Shown here: positions 36,401-51,400 of the stretch, piece by piece
Layout: the number at the start of each line of letters is the position of its first letter
How positions within the stretch are numbered: the stretch's first letter is position 1
Origin: Hydractinia symbiolongicarpus
Lineage: Eukaryota > Cnidaria > Hydrozoa > Anthoathecata > Hydractiniidae
Length of the DNA stretch: 64,000 bases
Direction: 5' to 3'
Assembly: GCF_029227915.1 (NCBI RefSeq)
Contig: NC_079885.1
Coordinates: 6,758,001-6,822,000, forward strand
Program-made: the position numbers and the translations under genes
Notes under the pieces: generated by a model
Seen by the model: the letters and a program-made list of their open reading frames with translations, nothing else
What the model was told of the DNA's origin: nothing
Database searches by the model: none

Positions 36401-39400
36401 TAAGTGCTGATTCAGCTGTGGCATACCGGCCACCATATAACTCAGAACAGCATGGAAACTTGTCATTCTCATTTATATGCCAGGTAATGTCCTCAAATTT
36501 AGGATGTAGAAAAAACATGTGCACTTTTCATACATGTGGAATGAAAAATGCACTCAAAATTGTTTACGAAAAATAAAAGAAAAGGAGCAACAAGAAGTAA
36601 AACTAAAACAAATATGGCTACTGTAGCAAAAAAAAGTGAAACTAACAAGTTGAACAGACAAAATTTGGAAAAAAGGATGTATTTGCTTTTCCTGATTACT
36701 TTTATCAGTAATGTTTTCATATGACATTTTCAAAAAGTTTACCTACAACCTCAAAATGGTTCTTTTCGAGTCGAAGGGAGAATGGCAACTTTGTTTTTAG
36801 GGGTTTAACGTGATCTCGAAATGCTCATTGAAAAACTAATACATGGAATCACAGTCCCGATATTTACTTGCACATGTGTCTAAGTGATTACCTTATGCTC
36901 GATGCACGCACAGGAATGGAGGTAAAAATGTAAACCTACTAAACGGACAAGTTACCTCCATTTCTGCGCGGGCAGAAAAAGCATGGCACTATGATTGAGT
37001 GTATAGTGTTCTATCCATTGTAGATGGCCCAGTCTTTGTTTTGCAAGGTCGCCAATAAGGAATGACAACTGTTCTGCTATGTTACATTTTTTTTAATTGA
37101 TTTAACGATGGAAGCAAATTAAATGTGATGAAAACAAATTAACCTATCTGAACAAAATTGTATAGATCTCATTTGATCCTCTTCCTGATAAAGTCATAAA
37201 GGCACACTTATTTGTCGTTCTGTAAGTTCCGGATTATGTTTAACAAAAAAGTAAAAGTTATATAAGAAACCTTTAGTAATCACTCACTCTCTACATTTTA
37301 GCCCCCAACTACTCAATCAAGAAGAACAAACAGTATTTTCACAACCAGAATTAATGATCAGGACCACATATCCCTATCATACACCAATTTAATGTTCTCT
37401 GTCACACCCACAAATACCCCGCCAGTGATTTTTGATAAAGTTGTGTTTGGTCCACCCGTTTCTTACAATATTTCAGTCAATGAAGGATTCCGTGTATCTG
37501 CTATTATGGATGTTCAACCAAGGCTATATGGACCAGGTTATTTTCCTGGTGTTATAACAGCGACAATATTTCAACCATTTATAAGAGACCCAGATGGTCC
37601 CATTGAAAATGGTGGTATACTTGTCTTGGATGCAAAACACAATAAAAAAGTTGGAATGTTTGAGTTTAAGTGCAAAACACATACAGATTGGCAAACAATG
37701 GAAGAATTGCGCAAAAATAAAAGGCTTCTTTTAACAAAGGACTGCTTTTTAAGATTCAATCTATCTGACAATGTTAATAAAAAAAATAATTACCACACCG
37801 CGTACCTTGAGATACTGGCTTGGGATGGAAGTAACGCAATGACTTCAGGTTTTCATGACAATGTTGATGTGAAATCCGATGCATACAGTGTTAAGAAGGC
37901 AAAGTTGTATGTAATGCAATTTGGTTGTGATGAAATTGCAGGATCTCGAAAGAGAATCAATGATTGCAAAGAATGTTCTTTGAAATCTTGTACAAAGAAA
38001 TGTGATGGGGAATTTTATTCAAATGCCAGACTAGGTTTGTTTTTAGCTAGTGTGTTTTATGAAAGTTGTGAAAATCAGAAAGCATGTTTTTTTTAAGAAT
38101 ATTGTAGAAATCATGCATTGCAAGTAAATTAAGTGTTCAATCAGTTTATTTTGCTGATGGTAACCAATCCTAGAAGATGCTAAAATTTCTTAAAATATGC
38201 CTTTTGTTGTGGAAAGCATTGGAATGTCCCAGAGTTTTACTAAATTTTATAAAATGAGGTTTAAATCACAGTGCCTATCATCGAAACATATTATTTACAA
38301 ATATGTTGTTTCCTATAATTTCCAATAAATTTTATTTGAGCAAGTGACATGATGGATAAATCTCCATTGAGACTGTGACATTGCAACCGGAGTGGTCTGT
38401 CCAGGAAAACTGACAAAGGATGTCCCACCATGTCAAGAATTGTACTGAAAAGTTCAAATCTTTGTCATAAGTTGAAAAGTGACACTATATGTTACTACTG
38501 GTTAAATTAATAACAACTTTTTAACCTTATTTTAGATAGCTGCGGTATTTGTTACGGAGGCAGTACTGGTGTGAAAAAAAACAGCCGTAGATATCGTATG
38601 AAAAATGGACGGTTAGGGTGCTGTATGCAAGAGCTGGAATGTCGACAATGTCCAGACCAGGGACCTGTAAAAAAAGATTGCAATAACCAGTGTTGGACAA
38701 AGAGACCTGCATATAAGAAATGTGGTGTATGTATTGGAGGCAATACCGGATTTGGTGAAAAACATGGTATGTTTTTAGATTTCTTTACTTACTTTTGTTT
38801 ATCGTAGTTTAATTTGTCTTTAGGCTAATATTATTATACCCGATTTTCCAATCTTAAGCCAGTTTAGTGATATTGTTATGAATGCTTTGATATTTCTTTG
38901 TAAATAAAATTGATTGATAGATAAAACTTAGATTGATGATATTGTTAGTTTACAGCCTTTCTAGTTCACATCAGCACTTTGCAATTACAAGTGCAAATGC
39001 CAATATGTTAATAAAACAGGCAGGGAAATGAAATTTGATATCAGCAACCATTTATCGCTGCAAAAAATATTTGCAAATTTGAATTAAAAATACTTGTTTA
39101 TAGATTAATTGTTATAGTATTTTGATGCTATAACAATTAATCTATATGGAAAATACATAGGAACAAAAAAATAGAGGAACGATAACAAAAATTCACTGCA
39201 AGATAAGAACAATAATGACAACAAGATAAAAAGACACACAGATTACACATATCTTATTACCAGACCCAAACAAACAGTTACGAAAAAATGTGCAATTCTA
39301 TTTTTTTAGTCCTTAATTCGTGTGGTAAATGTAAAAGCAAAGAAACAGATTCTGAATCATGCAATGCTGGATACATTTCATCTGTTCAACCAAAAACAAT

Positions 39401-42400
39401 GTCTGTATCATCATCTGTGAAACAATTCCAAATTTGTTTATCTATGATATACAACAACCTGACATGTCAACTGCAAAGCACAAGGTACATTAGCTTTTGC
39501 TTCTTTTCGTTTGGTCGATACTTTAAATGAGTTTATCGTTGTTCACCTGCTTAATCTCTTTCTAGGAATAGATGAGATAACTACATGCTATCATTTTGCT
39601 CATTTTTATCATTATTTAGCTATAATTTTGGTGTTTTTGTAAAACCTACTTTTAGTAGTGTAGACAATCCTAAGTTGTCAATAAACTGAAACTAGTTCCG
39701 ATAACGTATTACTGCAAGAAAAAATTGGTTTGGGGTTAAAATAAATTTGTTTTTAGCCATTAAAGTACTATACAGTTTAAAAATTGCTGGGTTTCGAAGT
39801 TTATATATTAAAAGTTTTATTTGATTGTCTGAAAACAGGAAAACTGCTACCTTCTGAAATAACAAAGTAATGAAAAGTATGAATTATATACAAAACTGTA
39901 GAAACCCACTTGTATGCAATCAAAATAATTATTCATCCAAATTCATTTTAGACTTTTGATTAACTGTACTAGAGACTTTGGAAAGCTTAAATAGAGAATT
40001 AAGCTCTTCATTAATATTTTTTTATTTAAGCTTTCTTAGGACTCTCTATAGTTATTTAAAGTGTGATAAAGAAGTCTACATTTCCAAAATCTCCCTTTTT
40101 CTCGTAACAATATAGGATTGTACTTAATTTATGGTGACTACAGTTAACTCTCCGTAACTCGAACCTCCAAGGGTCCAGAAAGAAAACTTCGACATGTTTG
40201 ATTTAAGCGAAGCTCCTCTTAACTTTCACTTAGACAAAAATGAGATATTAGTTCGAGTTAAGGCTTTTTTTTTTCAGACTCTATAAAATTTACAAATGTT
40301 ACAATCTAGTAAGTTTTCACTGAAAGAAATATCAGCAGATTGAAGAGCCTTCTCTTTTATCATATTGCCATCAAAAGGAACATTTTGGCTCCTTTGTAAA
40401 GAAAACCATTTAAGAACAGCTTTTTCGAAAGTTATGGCTACATTACATACCAGTATTCATTTTCCGAACATTTATTTTCTACTTAGACACTAAAAAGTTC
40501 GAGTTATCCGAAAAAATTACCTTAAGGGGGGACAAAGAATGGTTCGAGAAAACGAATGTTCGAGTTATCTGCAGTTCCAGTTAACGAGTAGTTTTTATAA
40601 GGAAGTATAAGAAATGTCCAAGGGACTGTAGAAAATAGTTCAAGCTAATGAAAGTTTCGAGTTACCAGGAGTCTACTGTTATGTATTTTGTGCATCATGT
40701 GCCTATTTTGGATTTTATCTAATAATTTGGGCTATAAACAAACAAAATGCTGGTAGAATGATAACGTATATAATATGTTTTAGCGCTGTTTGTAAACTTG
40801 AAAGTTATGATAAAAAAAAAATCGAAAGACCTCACCGACAATGCTACTCTGTTTTGTTTCAACGTCACAGAAGAAAATGCATTTCACGATATCTTTACAA
40901 CTCTTGCAATCCAGGCTTGTACAACCTAACCTGTTCATATTCAGGTGGTGTAGTGCGTTATACTGAACCGATTCGAGTTAAAAATGGCAGTCATATTGTT
41001 GTAACTATGTTGTCATCGACCACTTTGTATCCAGGGAGGAGAAGTTGGCTTACCATGCAGGTATAATTTGCAGAATTAAGGAGAATCTATAATTAATATG
41101 CATAGAGTCATATTTTGATCTATTATATTAAAAAACTAACTGTGTCTATCTGTCTGTAATAGGCAAAGTTTATTATATTTTTAGCGATCTTTTTAAAATT
41201 CGCCTAAGAACTATGTTCTGTATATAATACTTTTATTTTTAACGACAAGGAAGGTAATTTCTTTGTTATGAATTAATAATGTACAAGCATTTTGAAAAGT
41301 ATCTAAGTGGATATTTCTACAGGTTTAAATAACTAGTCTTATAACAAGTCCATGAGAATTTTTTGAGAATTCACCAGAGTTTCAAATTGTGTTCATATAA
41401 TACATGTGGAAAATTTAATTGTTAACTATAGTAAAAAAAAATCTTGATGAAAAGTTCAAATGAACTTTAATGCACTTGAACACTAATGTGTTGCATGTAG
41501 ACCAGAAGAATATTTTTTGTTTTGATGATTTCGAATAAATGTTACATGTTTGTTTGTCCCAAAAGTAGACTAAAATCGTGTTAACAAGGTTTTAAAAGAA
41601 CTTAAAAATATACCGAAGGCAAACTTATTACCATGGTGTATATATCTAGTGATATTCTGACACTGGGGTGTTACGAAAGAGTAAAAGTTGGGGCTTTTTG
41701 TGGATATTTAATTTTTTATAACAAATTTACCTTTTTAAAGGGTGTATTCTCATCGGCTGGAAAGTACTTTTGTCAATTTAACACTGCTGGTGGAAAACGA
41801 ATGGCCATTGCGAGACATAATACAACCCACTTGCGATGTTACTTCTATCCACGTCAAGTCGAAACAGGAATCATGCTGGTCGTGAAAGATTGTAATAACC
41901 AGATGTCTAATGCAATATCAGTAAATGTTATTTGCGAGACACAAACTATAACCAAAAAGAGGTTCATATGGAGGGACAATTCAATAAGGATTCATTTTGA
42001 TGCTGCTGTAAAAATATACAAGAGTAGTGGTTGTGAAAATATGGCTGTACTAAGAAGGTTTCTCTTTGAATAATCTTATTTTATTTTTTATTTTTTAGTT
42101 CTTTGATATTTAATGTTTTATTTTGGTTATAGGAATGTTATAAGAGTTCGTTTAAACGAGCAACAAGCCAATGAAGGGAGTTATTGTTTGATGAACAAAT
42201 GTTTTGGTTGCCCTGGTGTCTCTTTCCAAGATAAGGAAGGCTGCATTGACATTAAATTACCAGAGTTAACATGTTCTGTCAATGGTCCAGATTTTATAAG
42301 TAAGAATTCTTTTATAATTCTACCAATTCCAAAAACTGAATTAACACTTTTGCAAAGAACATATATTGGGAAGAAGGCGGTATTTTAAAGATCGCAACCA

Positions 42401-45400
42401 CAAGCAATTCAGACATAGGACTTGAATATTTGGTTAATTTGTTAGGTCTAAAACCTGCAAGGGTGCTCATTTTTGATGATGTCAGCACGCCACAATTCCA
42501 CCTTGGTTCAGACCTTTCCAGGTCATGGAACGGATAATGTGGTCATTGTGGAAATTGTAGCTAGCACTTTTTTAACATTAATTAGTTGGCCTGCACCCCT
42601 GTAAAGTAAAACTCTTTCAGATTACTGCCTGAAGAGCACTAACCAAGTGATGTTGCTTGCCGATTCTGATAAAAATTAGCTCTTTATCGAAATGGGCAAA
42701 CAAAAATACTGACTATTTTTCAGTCATCATTTCCATGATTTTATGTTGGAACTTGTTTCTAACAGAATAACTTTTACATAGATAGTTGTGGTCGCTTACG
42801 TCTTTCACCAGTCATGAGAAGCTTAAAACACACCAATTGGACAGTAACAACTGATGATACCAACACAAGCAGTTTATCTGTGAAACGATTCAATGAAGAA
42901 TTAGCTGCCAATGCAAATGGTGGATTCAAGTTGGGTAGTCACTTGTATGTAGTAAAGATATATTCTATTTTTCTGATGAATTTAAATCCCGGGGAAAAAA
43001 GTGATCACTGTGTCTGTAAAAGTTAAAAGACAATATGAAAGGGTTTTGAGATTTTAAAATTTAAAATAGTTTTTAGGGTAGAATTGATATTAAAAACGAT
43101 GTGTAAGAATTCTAATCATGGTCTTCGAGATGTAGTGATTTATATTTTATGTTGTTAGTCTCACTAATTTTGAGGGCTGTGTATTGTCGTTTGTTTTCCA
43201 AATTGATCACAAAGGTGGTTCTAGCGTGTTTAAAGCTTCTATTTGAGATACAGAATCCTTTGGAATTTCTGCGTAATTAGACATCAGTCTTATGTAAGGA
43301 TCGAACCCTTGACCTCTTGGGCATAAGTCAAATGCTCTGATGGCCGAGGTACCCATCACTGTATAACCAACAAAAAGATTGAATTTTAGTTCTATCACTG
43401 CTAAAACAAACTAAAGTAATGTTATACACCTGCTCTAACATTTGCTATTTCATAATAAAGTCAAAAAATGTTTTAGCATCTAACAAAAAAAATATTAATT
43501 TTTAGATTGCCTGAGGATGGAGGGATGTACAAATTCCAGATGTGCGGCACGTCTAAATACAACAGAAAATGTTGCGCTTATAAAAATGTAACAATTGCTT
43601 CGGCTAAAACATTACAATGTGGCATAGGAGGCATGTATCAGTCGAAAAGATTCATCGTAATAAAACGTAATGTTTATTTTTTTGTTGATCATATGTAGCA
43701 GTTCTTTTGAATTCAAGATTTTGAGCAAGAAAAGCACAAAACTTTCTAAGATTTCAACGATCACAAAACGCCGTCAAGGTGTGTTAAAACTTGGAGGATA
43801 AAAGTTAAAATAACTGTTCGGCTAATTATTGACACTATAAGTATGATAAAAAATTAAGTTATGAGTGTACTTTAATGCCCTTAGCTGTGTGTGCCTATTT
43901 TATCAATAAACAGTATGGTCAGAAGCAAAAACATTTTGCCTACTGATAAGTTAGTAATGCTTGACAAATGCTTAGTTACAAATCTAATTAATTGTTTCAT
44001 TTTTTGTAACATGACTGTTACTATAGTTTTCTCAAATTTGTGTATAATGTTATTTTGTTGTTTAAAGCACGAATTAAAAGCTGCAATTCATTGAGGTCTA
44101 TGCTGTATGAATGGATTGTAAAAGGTGATGGCCATGACATATATCAAATATCAAATGAGCGAGTTCTTCGAATTGCTAAGCGTTCTGAACTTTTCAAATA
44201 TGATGTGAGTGTATCTTTTTTGTTGGTGTTAATGACCAATGAATTTATTAGAAGTTTTGAGTGATCTTTTTTTGGGTAACACGTTTTTATCAGCTTCTAC
44301 CATGGATTTATAATATCATCTCCTTTAACTCTATCTCCTCTGCCTAGTAACACCTTAATTTTTGTTTGTTTTTTAAAAGTTGCACTATAGATAGACTTAA
44401 AAACAAAGTGTATCTTTAGAAGCTACTGGATGTGTGAAAATTGTACTTGTTGGCTAATAACAAGTTTTGAGTTTTTTATATACATATGTGTAACTGTCTC
44501 TCCAAATGTTTATTTTTCTCTTAGAACATCACTGTACAGCTTCGTGGTACAATACAACTAAGAGATAATATGACATGCATGAGTGCGATCAAGACAATAA
44601 CGCTTAATAAGAATTTCAAGTTGAAATTAGCTGGAGGTATTATAAAACTTACCTATAATTCTTTACAATCTTAAACATTACAATTTTTGTAGAGATTTTG
44701 CTTTTTGTTCACATCGGTCATCTGGAATCCTAACAACATTTCTTAAAAATACATTGCAATATGTATGTCTCCATCGCCGTGGTGATTTTGTTGTGAATGA
44801 CTAAACCCTTCCTTGGGTATATTTTAAGGTCGCAAAACAGTATATGCAACATGCGAGGATCAAAAAGTCCGAATATTCTCCAAAGTAATTCCTCAGACAT
44901 TAGAAGGCGACGAAATCTTATGGACCTGTAATCCAATACTTGATGGTGTAACTTCCGCACAAAGTTGTATTGATAACTCCACCGGTGCTGATTTAGTGAT
45001 TGAAAACAAAAGGAAAATTACACTTAATGCAAAGGAGCAACTAATCTGTGGGGGAGAGTAAGTAATAATATTGTACAAGTTTACTTAGCGAGGACGAAAC
45101 ATTTTTTCAAGCATATTTTTTGTTGTGCTTATGACTTTGTAATATTATTATGCGCCAGTTTATGGTTTTTTTGAATTTCTTTGACAGAAAATAATGCAAA
45201 ATTATTGGTTAAGGAATAGTTTTAACTAATCTGACAAATAGATACCATTTATCGTCTTGTACTTTCTGTTACGAAAATTGATTGGCATTACCATATCGTA
45301 TTAAAGAACGCAAATCTTGCTTACCACAAATAGACAATTCTTATGTAGCAAGTTTGAATCTCATCGACCAGGTACACAAAATAGCATTTCCTTTATATAA

Positions 45401-48400
45401 TCACTCACCTCGATGGATTACAATTCCCGTCCACAGTACAAAATATTGAAAAGATTCAAAAGAATAAATGTTCTTCAGAAATTAAGCCCGAAAAATGATC
45501 AGGGCTATTGTTTAAATTTATAACCATACGATGTGATTGTTTTATTTTCATTTAGGTACAATTTCTCACTTGTGTATACTAGAGGCGACATCACTTTATA
45601 CAAATCTGTCAAACTCATAGTTGCTGACTTTAGTTGTCCAGTGGTTTATTGTCGTGTGAGAGAGAATCAAAAAATGTTCAGCATCTCTTGCGTTGTAAAA
45701 CAAGCTGCAAAACAAAATGTTACCTTCACAAATTTTGAAGATGGAGAAGGTAACATTCTACACTTATAAATTAATTACTTTACTATATTACTATATTATT
45801 GTTTAAAATTATATTTTATATTTAACTTTGTTTAACTATTTTGTTTATTTCTTTGTGATTATAATATTGCCATGATATTTCTAACCAAAGTCAGGTAACA
45901 ACATCTGCTTAAGAAAAATCTGGATATAAGATTTCCAACTGTATGAACGTTTGTCTAATTTACACTAAGGTAATACCTTTGCACGGGTATATTCCCAAAC
46001 TTTGAAATTTAATTTGAGTTCTAATATACCTGGACTATTCTTTTCTATGTATTTTTCCTTTCTTTTGAGTTCAAGTTTTTCTTAAATCAAAATTAATTTT
46101 TTACATTGTTTTTTTTTTTCAATGTTTGTTTCCGAATTTTTGAAGATGCAATTCCAAAGCCCTAGGTTTATCAACTCGATTTTTTCTAATATTGCGTAAA
46201 ATCTCATGTAAGAAAATGCAAAATGTAAAATATAAATTTCGATTATTGGACGAAGGAAATTAATTTTTTCACAACATTTTTTTTTCATATATTAAATTTA
46301 ATTTTCGAATTTTATTTTTTATTAAATCCATGTATGTTTGCAATAATACTTTTGCAGACTTTGGCTATCTACAAAGTACTATTAATGATTTTTATCGAGC
46401 TTAAAAATGGTTATCACACAACCGAAAATTTTCATTTTTTTATTACAACTCAGATTATGGTGTGGTTGACTTTAACGAAGTTAAAAAGTCTGTTTACATT
46501 AATCAACTGAGACCAAAGAGAGTTGGTAACGATCTTGTCAGCATGGTGAGAATTACCGCCATTATACGTAAAGAATTTCTAGCTCCGAACACAACATATC
46601 GCTTTGATATTGCAGCATGGAACGAAGATTGTGTAGCCGATATTAAATCTATTGAAATTATTTATCATTTGGCATCTGCAAATTGTATGTATTGTTTTCT
46701 TGTTTTGCTTATATATTACAATGAAAAGCAAATTAATAGTTAACTAGTTGTAAAAACCCATGATAAAGATCTACTTACAAAAACTTTTTAAAACTTGTTG
46801 TGCTCCTTATCATAAAATGTTTTGTTGTTAATTTCATTAAAAAAGGCTGCAAATAAAATGTTTTTAACGAAATTGACAACAACAATAACAATGTTTTGCA
46901 TGAATTTGTAACATATCAATTACACTCTCTGTGGTTTTAAAACCTGTCTCAGTAAGTTTAAATTAACGTCCAATAAAGACTCCCAGCTAATCAAATCGCT
47001 TTATTTTATCACATGATTTGTTCTAGCCTATTAAAAATATAAACAGAAGTTTCATAAATGCAGAATATAGTTTTTAGGGGATGTTTTTTTCGGACTTTGG
47101 GAGAAAATTTTATGAAATATAATCGATTTCCTTGTTACAGACAGACTACATCAAACAGTTAGCGTTTTAAAATACAAAACTAGTTGTTAACCATTGCCAA
47201 ATTTCCACGAACAGAAACTTAATTTTCATAAAAATTACTTCAAATAAAACATTTTAAACGAAATAGACAACAGTAACAACAACAGTGTTTAATTGCCCGT
47301 GACAACGCCCGTACTTTAGCTTACAATAGGCATGTGGCTTTAAAACCCGTTAAAACCCATTTGCATGCCATAAAATTACCAGCTAATCAGATGGCAGCTA
47401 ATCACGTTACAATTGCCAGGAAAACAACTTTGCTTTCAGGGTTTGTCTGGGGCGGGAGGGTGAGGACAGACCTGTTTATGTTTATAGCAGCATGACATAA
47501 AAGAAATTTTCTTCTTATCAATTTACAACTTTAGGCAAATATTCTATATTTCTTTAAGTTTAAATTCTTTTTTTCAACATGTAGGTAACGTGAGCATTGA
47601 GCCTACTGAGGGTATTGCATTTAATACAACGTTCAATGTATTCATTGATGGCTGTGATGATGAAGCAAAACTTGAATTCCAAGCAGGGCCCAAAATTAAT
47701 GGTCGAATAAGAGCACAGCCATTTGATAGTTCGAATGTCATAACACTGAATCAGCTGCCGAGAGGTAACATGTTTTCTTTGCTTTAATAAACGTGATACA
47801 CCATTGCGAACTAGCTTTTGTATGCATGCAGTGTTATGCCATTATTATTATGTGCCTGTATGTTCATTACAAATATATTGGTACAATATGGACCAATTTA
47901 GAAACCTACCAGGGAACATTAATGAAATTAAGTAGAGTGGATTTATACATGTATGAGAAAGATACATATTTATAAACAAGGGTTTCATACACATGAGAAC
48001 ATATACATACACGCAGGAATATCAAGACTAAACCACGCTTTATCATCCTTGATAGAACCCTTTTCGATTAATGAAAACCTTCTTATTTTACGAACCAGGA
48101 GATCCAGACAAAGGTAATATGCTGGAGGTGGTTGCTAGAGTCCGCAATCTGAATGGAAAGGTATCTTCATTCTCAACAATGGTTGTGGTCCTACCACCTC
48201 TTGACGACGATGAAAAAATATTGAAAGAAAGTAACGCAGACATTCAAAACAAAATTGAAGAAGGAGATTTCATATCAGCTGCAAGTAGGAGCAGGATAAT
48301 TGACATTTTTTATCATTTTTTCCCTTCTCGCTAATCGCTTAATTTTAATCGTCTTATTCTGGCACACCATAACCTCTCTGGTTATTTTACCTCCTTCCAT

Positions 48401-51400
48401 TTTGTGAACCTTGTTATTATGCCTAGTATTATATAAGCGATGAATTATTTCACTTCAGGTCAAATCGCACAGGTGAATTCTGGAGTGGTAAAACAACAGA
48501 TGGAAAAAAATGCAAAACAAATTAAGAACAGTGAGAATTACACTGATTGTGAAACACTTTCCACTGAAGCACAAATACAACAGGATGAAACAGCTGAAAT
48601 GGTTTGTTTATTTACGTTGTTCTTTGTTTTTTTTCTTTGTTGTTGTTTATTTGTTTATTTTTATTTGTTTGTTTTTTATTTTGTTTGTTTTGTTTGTTTG
48701 TTTTTGTTTGCTGGTTTCGTTTGTTTATTGTTTTGTTGTTGTTTTGTTGTTGTTTTTTGGTTTATCTGTTTTGGTTTTGCTTTGTTACAAATTATCTTGT
48801 TTTACAGGTAAAGGCGATGCATAACCAACCAGATGTTCAGAGCGAAGAGACGGAGAACGCAGTGGCATCACTCACTGAGAAAGTTTGTCCACAAGATGTC
48901 AATTCAAAAGTAATTAAGCAGATGACGAATATGGCGTTGGAAAAAATCACTCGAGCACAAACTAAAAAGAAGGTAAAAGAGTTTTTGTGACAGGAATATT
49001 TCGATGATAGGAAGGGATTTGGTTTACCAAGTTTGCGCGACGAGTCCAACAAACCTTTTTTTGCGTTTTTTCTACCACAGTAAGGTTACAAGTATGTGCA
49101 TTCAAAATAAATTTGTTATAAAGCCGCGGGGACGACAAATTTTTCAGGCGATGGTAACAAATTTATGTTAATTACTATGGCCTAAAAATGTTAACTTGTG
49201 TCGCTAGTGCAGCTTTTGTTGCTCACAACATTTTGTTGTTAAGCTCAGGAGCCACGTGCATCATTTTTCATCCACACGCAGCAAAAAATGTTGCAGTTTT
49301 TTGGCAACAAATATACAGAATCATATACGGAATTTTTCATCAACATACAGCAACAAATTGCTGCGATAGCATTTGCAATTGGCTTCAAACCAAAGATGGA
49401 ATTAAAGAGAAAACAAGCTCTCTGCGTTGCTGTACTTTTACACGATGACGGAGAGCAACTGCCTTCAAAGAAGAGCTGAACTTGGAATCTACACCAACCG
49501 CTTTCACGAATTACTCGGAAAAAATCTTACTAAGACATTATATCTAAATGGATAGAATACACTTTGATTATCTTATTGAAAGATTGAAAGGATGACACCA
49601 TCATGAGGGAAAGTTGATGACACTCTCATGACAGAGTGGATGACACTATCATGAGAGAGTGGATGACACTATCATGGGAAAGAGTGGAGGACACTATCAC
49701 GAGGAAGAGTGGATGACACTATCATGAGGAAGAGTGGATGACATTATCATGAGAGAGTAGATGAGACTATCATGAGGAAGAGTGGATGACATTATCATGA
49801 GAGAGTAGATGACACTATCATGAGGACACTAGTGGATGATGCTATAATGGATCCATACCTTTTAAAGGATGGATCGTGAGGAAGAGTGGGTGACACTAAA
49901 ATAAGGAGAGTAGCACTATTATGAGGAGAGTGGATGACACTATCATGAGTTGAGTTTATGACACAGTTTCAAAAATCATTGGAAATGATTATATGACACA
50001 ATAATAAATTCATCGATAAAAACATTTCATAGGATAGAAACAACAACAACAATGTCAAGTTTTGTGTTAAAGTACCCAGATTTAGCGTCAATAAATTTCT
50101 TCTTTAACATAATTAGTTAACTATCTAGCTACATTGTCTATAAAACACGATTGTAGAAAGGGTAGCCGAAACAATTCCTTGAAAATTGGATAAGAAGTAC
50201 TTGAAACTCCAAATACGGCGAGAAACCGTTGAAAAATTTTTCACAGCGATAGAATTTTCCTAACGCGAGCAATGCTATTGATGGCAAGCATATAGTTTTG
50301 GAACAACCGAAAAATTTGTGTCCATACTATCGTAACTATAAGGGTAGGGACAGCATCATTATCATGGTAGTGGTTGGCCCTAAAATCAATTTCTTCATGC
50401 AGAAGTCTGTATGAATAGAAGGAATTTTGATGGCAGGGCCTGTGCAGTCCGTGAAAAGAAGCATTTGAAGATAACACAATAAATCTACCAGTCAACACCT
50501 CTTTCTGGTGACGTAAAATGTTATCCATTGTGGTTTAGCTAGAGATGACGCATCTCCATAAGCAAGTTATATGATAAAACCCTACCCGCAAAAAAATTCA
50601 TTTCCTGACAAAAGAATCTTGACTTTTGTTCCGCGTGAGACGAATTTCAGAGAACGCCTTTAGTATGCTTGCTAATAGTTGGAGAGTATTACGTAAGTCG
50701 TTCCTTTCGAAACCCGAAAGGTTAAATTGATACCATATTTAGTTTTTATATTACATAATTTTTGGAGAAACAAATCAACCTCCAGTAAAATACACATTTC
50801 CCTAATGTGATTCACTTTGATGATATGAGTGCTGGATTTATCCCTTGCGCCTGGATGTACCTAATAACAGTTGGCTCGATCTAAATTTGTAAATATAATG
50901 TTTAAGAAAACTTTTAACAAGAAAGTGTTTAAAAGAGTGAGCGTCGTAGTCGTTCAATATCTTGTGACATTTGTGGTGATTGTAATGGCTAATTGTAGCG
51001 GTTGCATTTGATGGTTAAACCCGCAATCTTGAATACCTGGACTGGAATGTTTGCTCTGCTGTTGTGTAGGTGTTTAAATTAAATCGATTTGATTTAACAA
51101 AAAGATGTTACTTGTAAAAAAGGGGGTTCTTACTTTCTTCGTGTCACCACTTTCAGCAATAGTCAACAGTTTTGTATTCAGCTAATCAGAATGCAGTAAT
51201 TACACCGAATTTTTTTCTTGTTGTGATGGAAATGTTATCCGTAGCACAAATTTGTGGCGACACTAGAAACTTATCAGGCGATTGTAACATAACTGAATTT
51301 GTTACTATCGCCTGAAAATGTTGCCCGTGTCTCCGTTGCGTAACAACATGAGTGAAACGCATGGGGGGTAACTTACGGTATGGTTACGTTAAACGAAATT

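Larger units (their letters stand above)
49129..51335 (+). mobile_element. PIF/Harbinger transposon relic
   Basis: Terminal inverted repeats of roughly 80 bp: left GGGGACGACAAATTTTTCAG followed by GCGATGGTAACAAATT; right, read on the minus strand, CGGAGACACGGGCAACATTT followed by TCAGGCGATAGTAACAAATT. Both inner ends contain a second, inverted version of the motif and GTGTCGC. Between them lies a broken DDE transposase frame (see 50160-50570). Length about 2.2 kb. Confidence 0.75.

Noticed and set aside
48604-48824. Frames rich in Phe, Cys and Leu that run into gene B exon 28.
   Set aside because: They translate the (TTTG)n intron; the real exon begins at 48808 after an AG acceptor and matches gene A.
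49188-49479. Two overlapping + strand frames of 63-86 codons.
   Set aside because: They lie inside the Harbinger relic before its transposase; part may belong to the element, but neither looks like a host gene.
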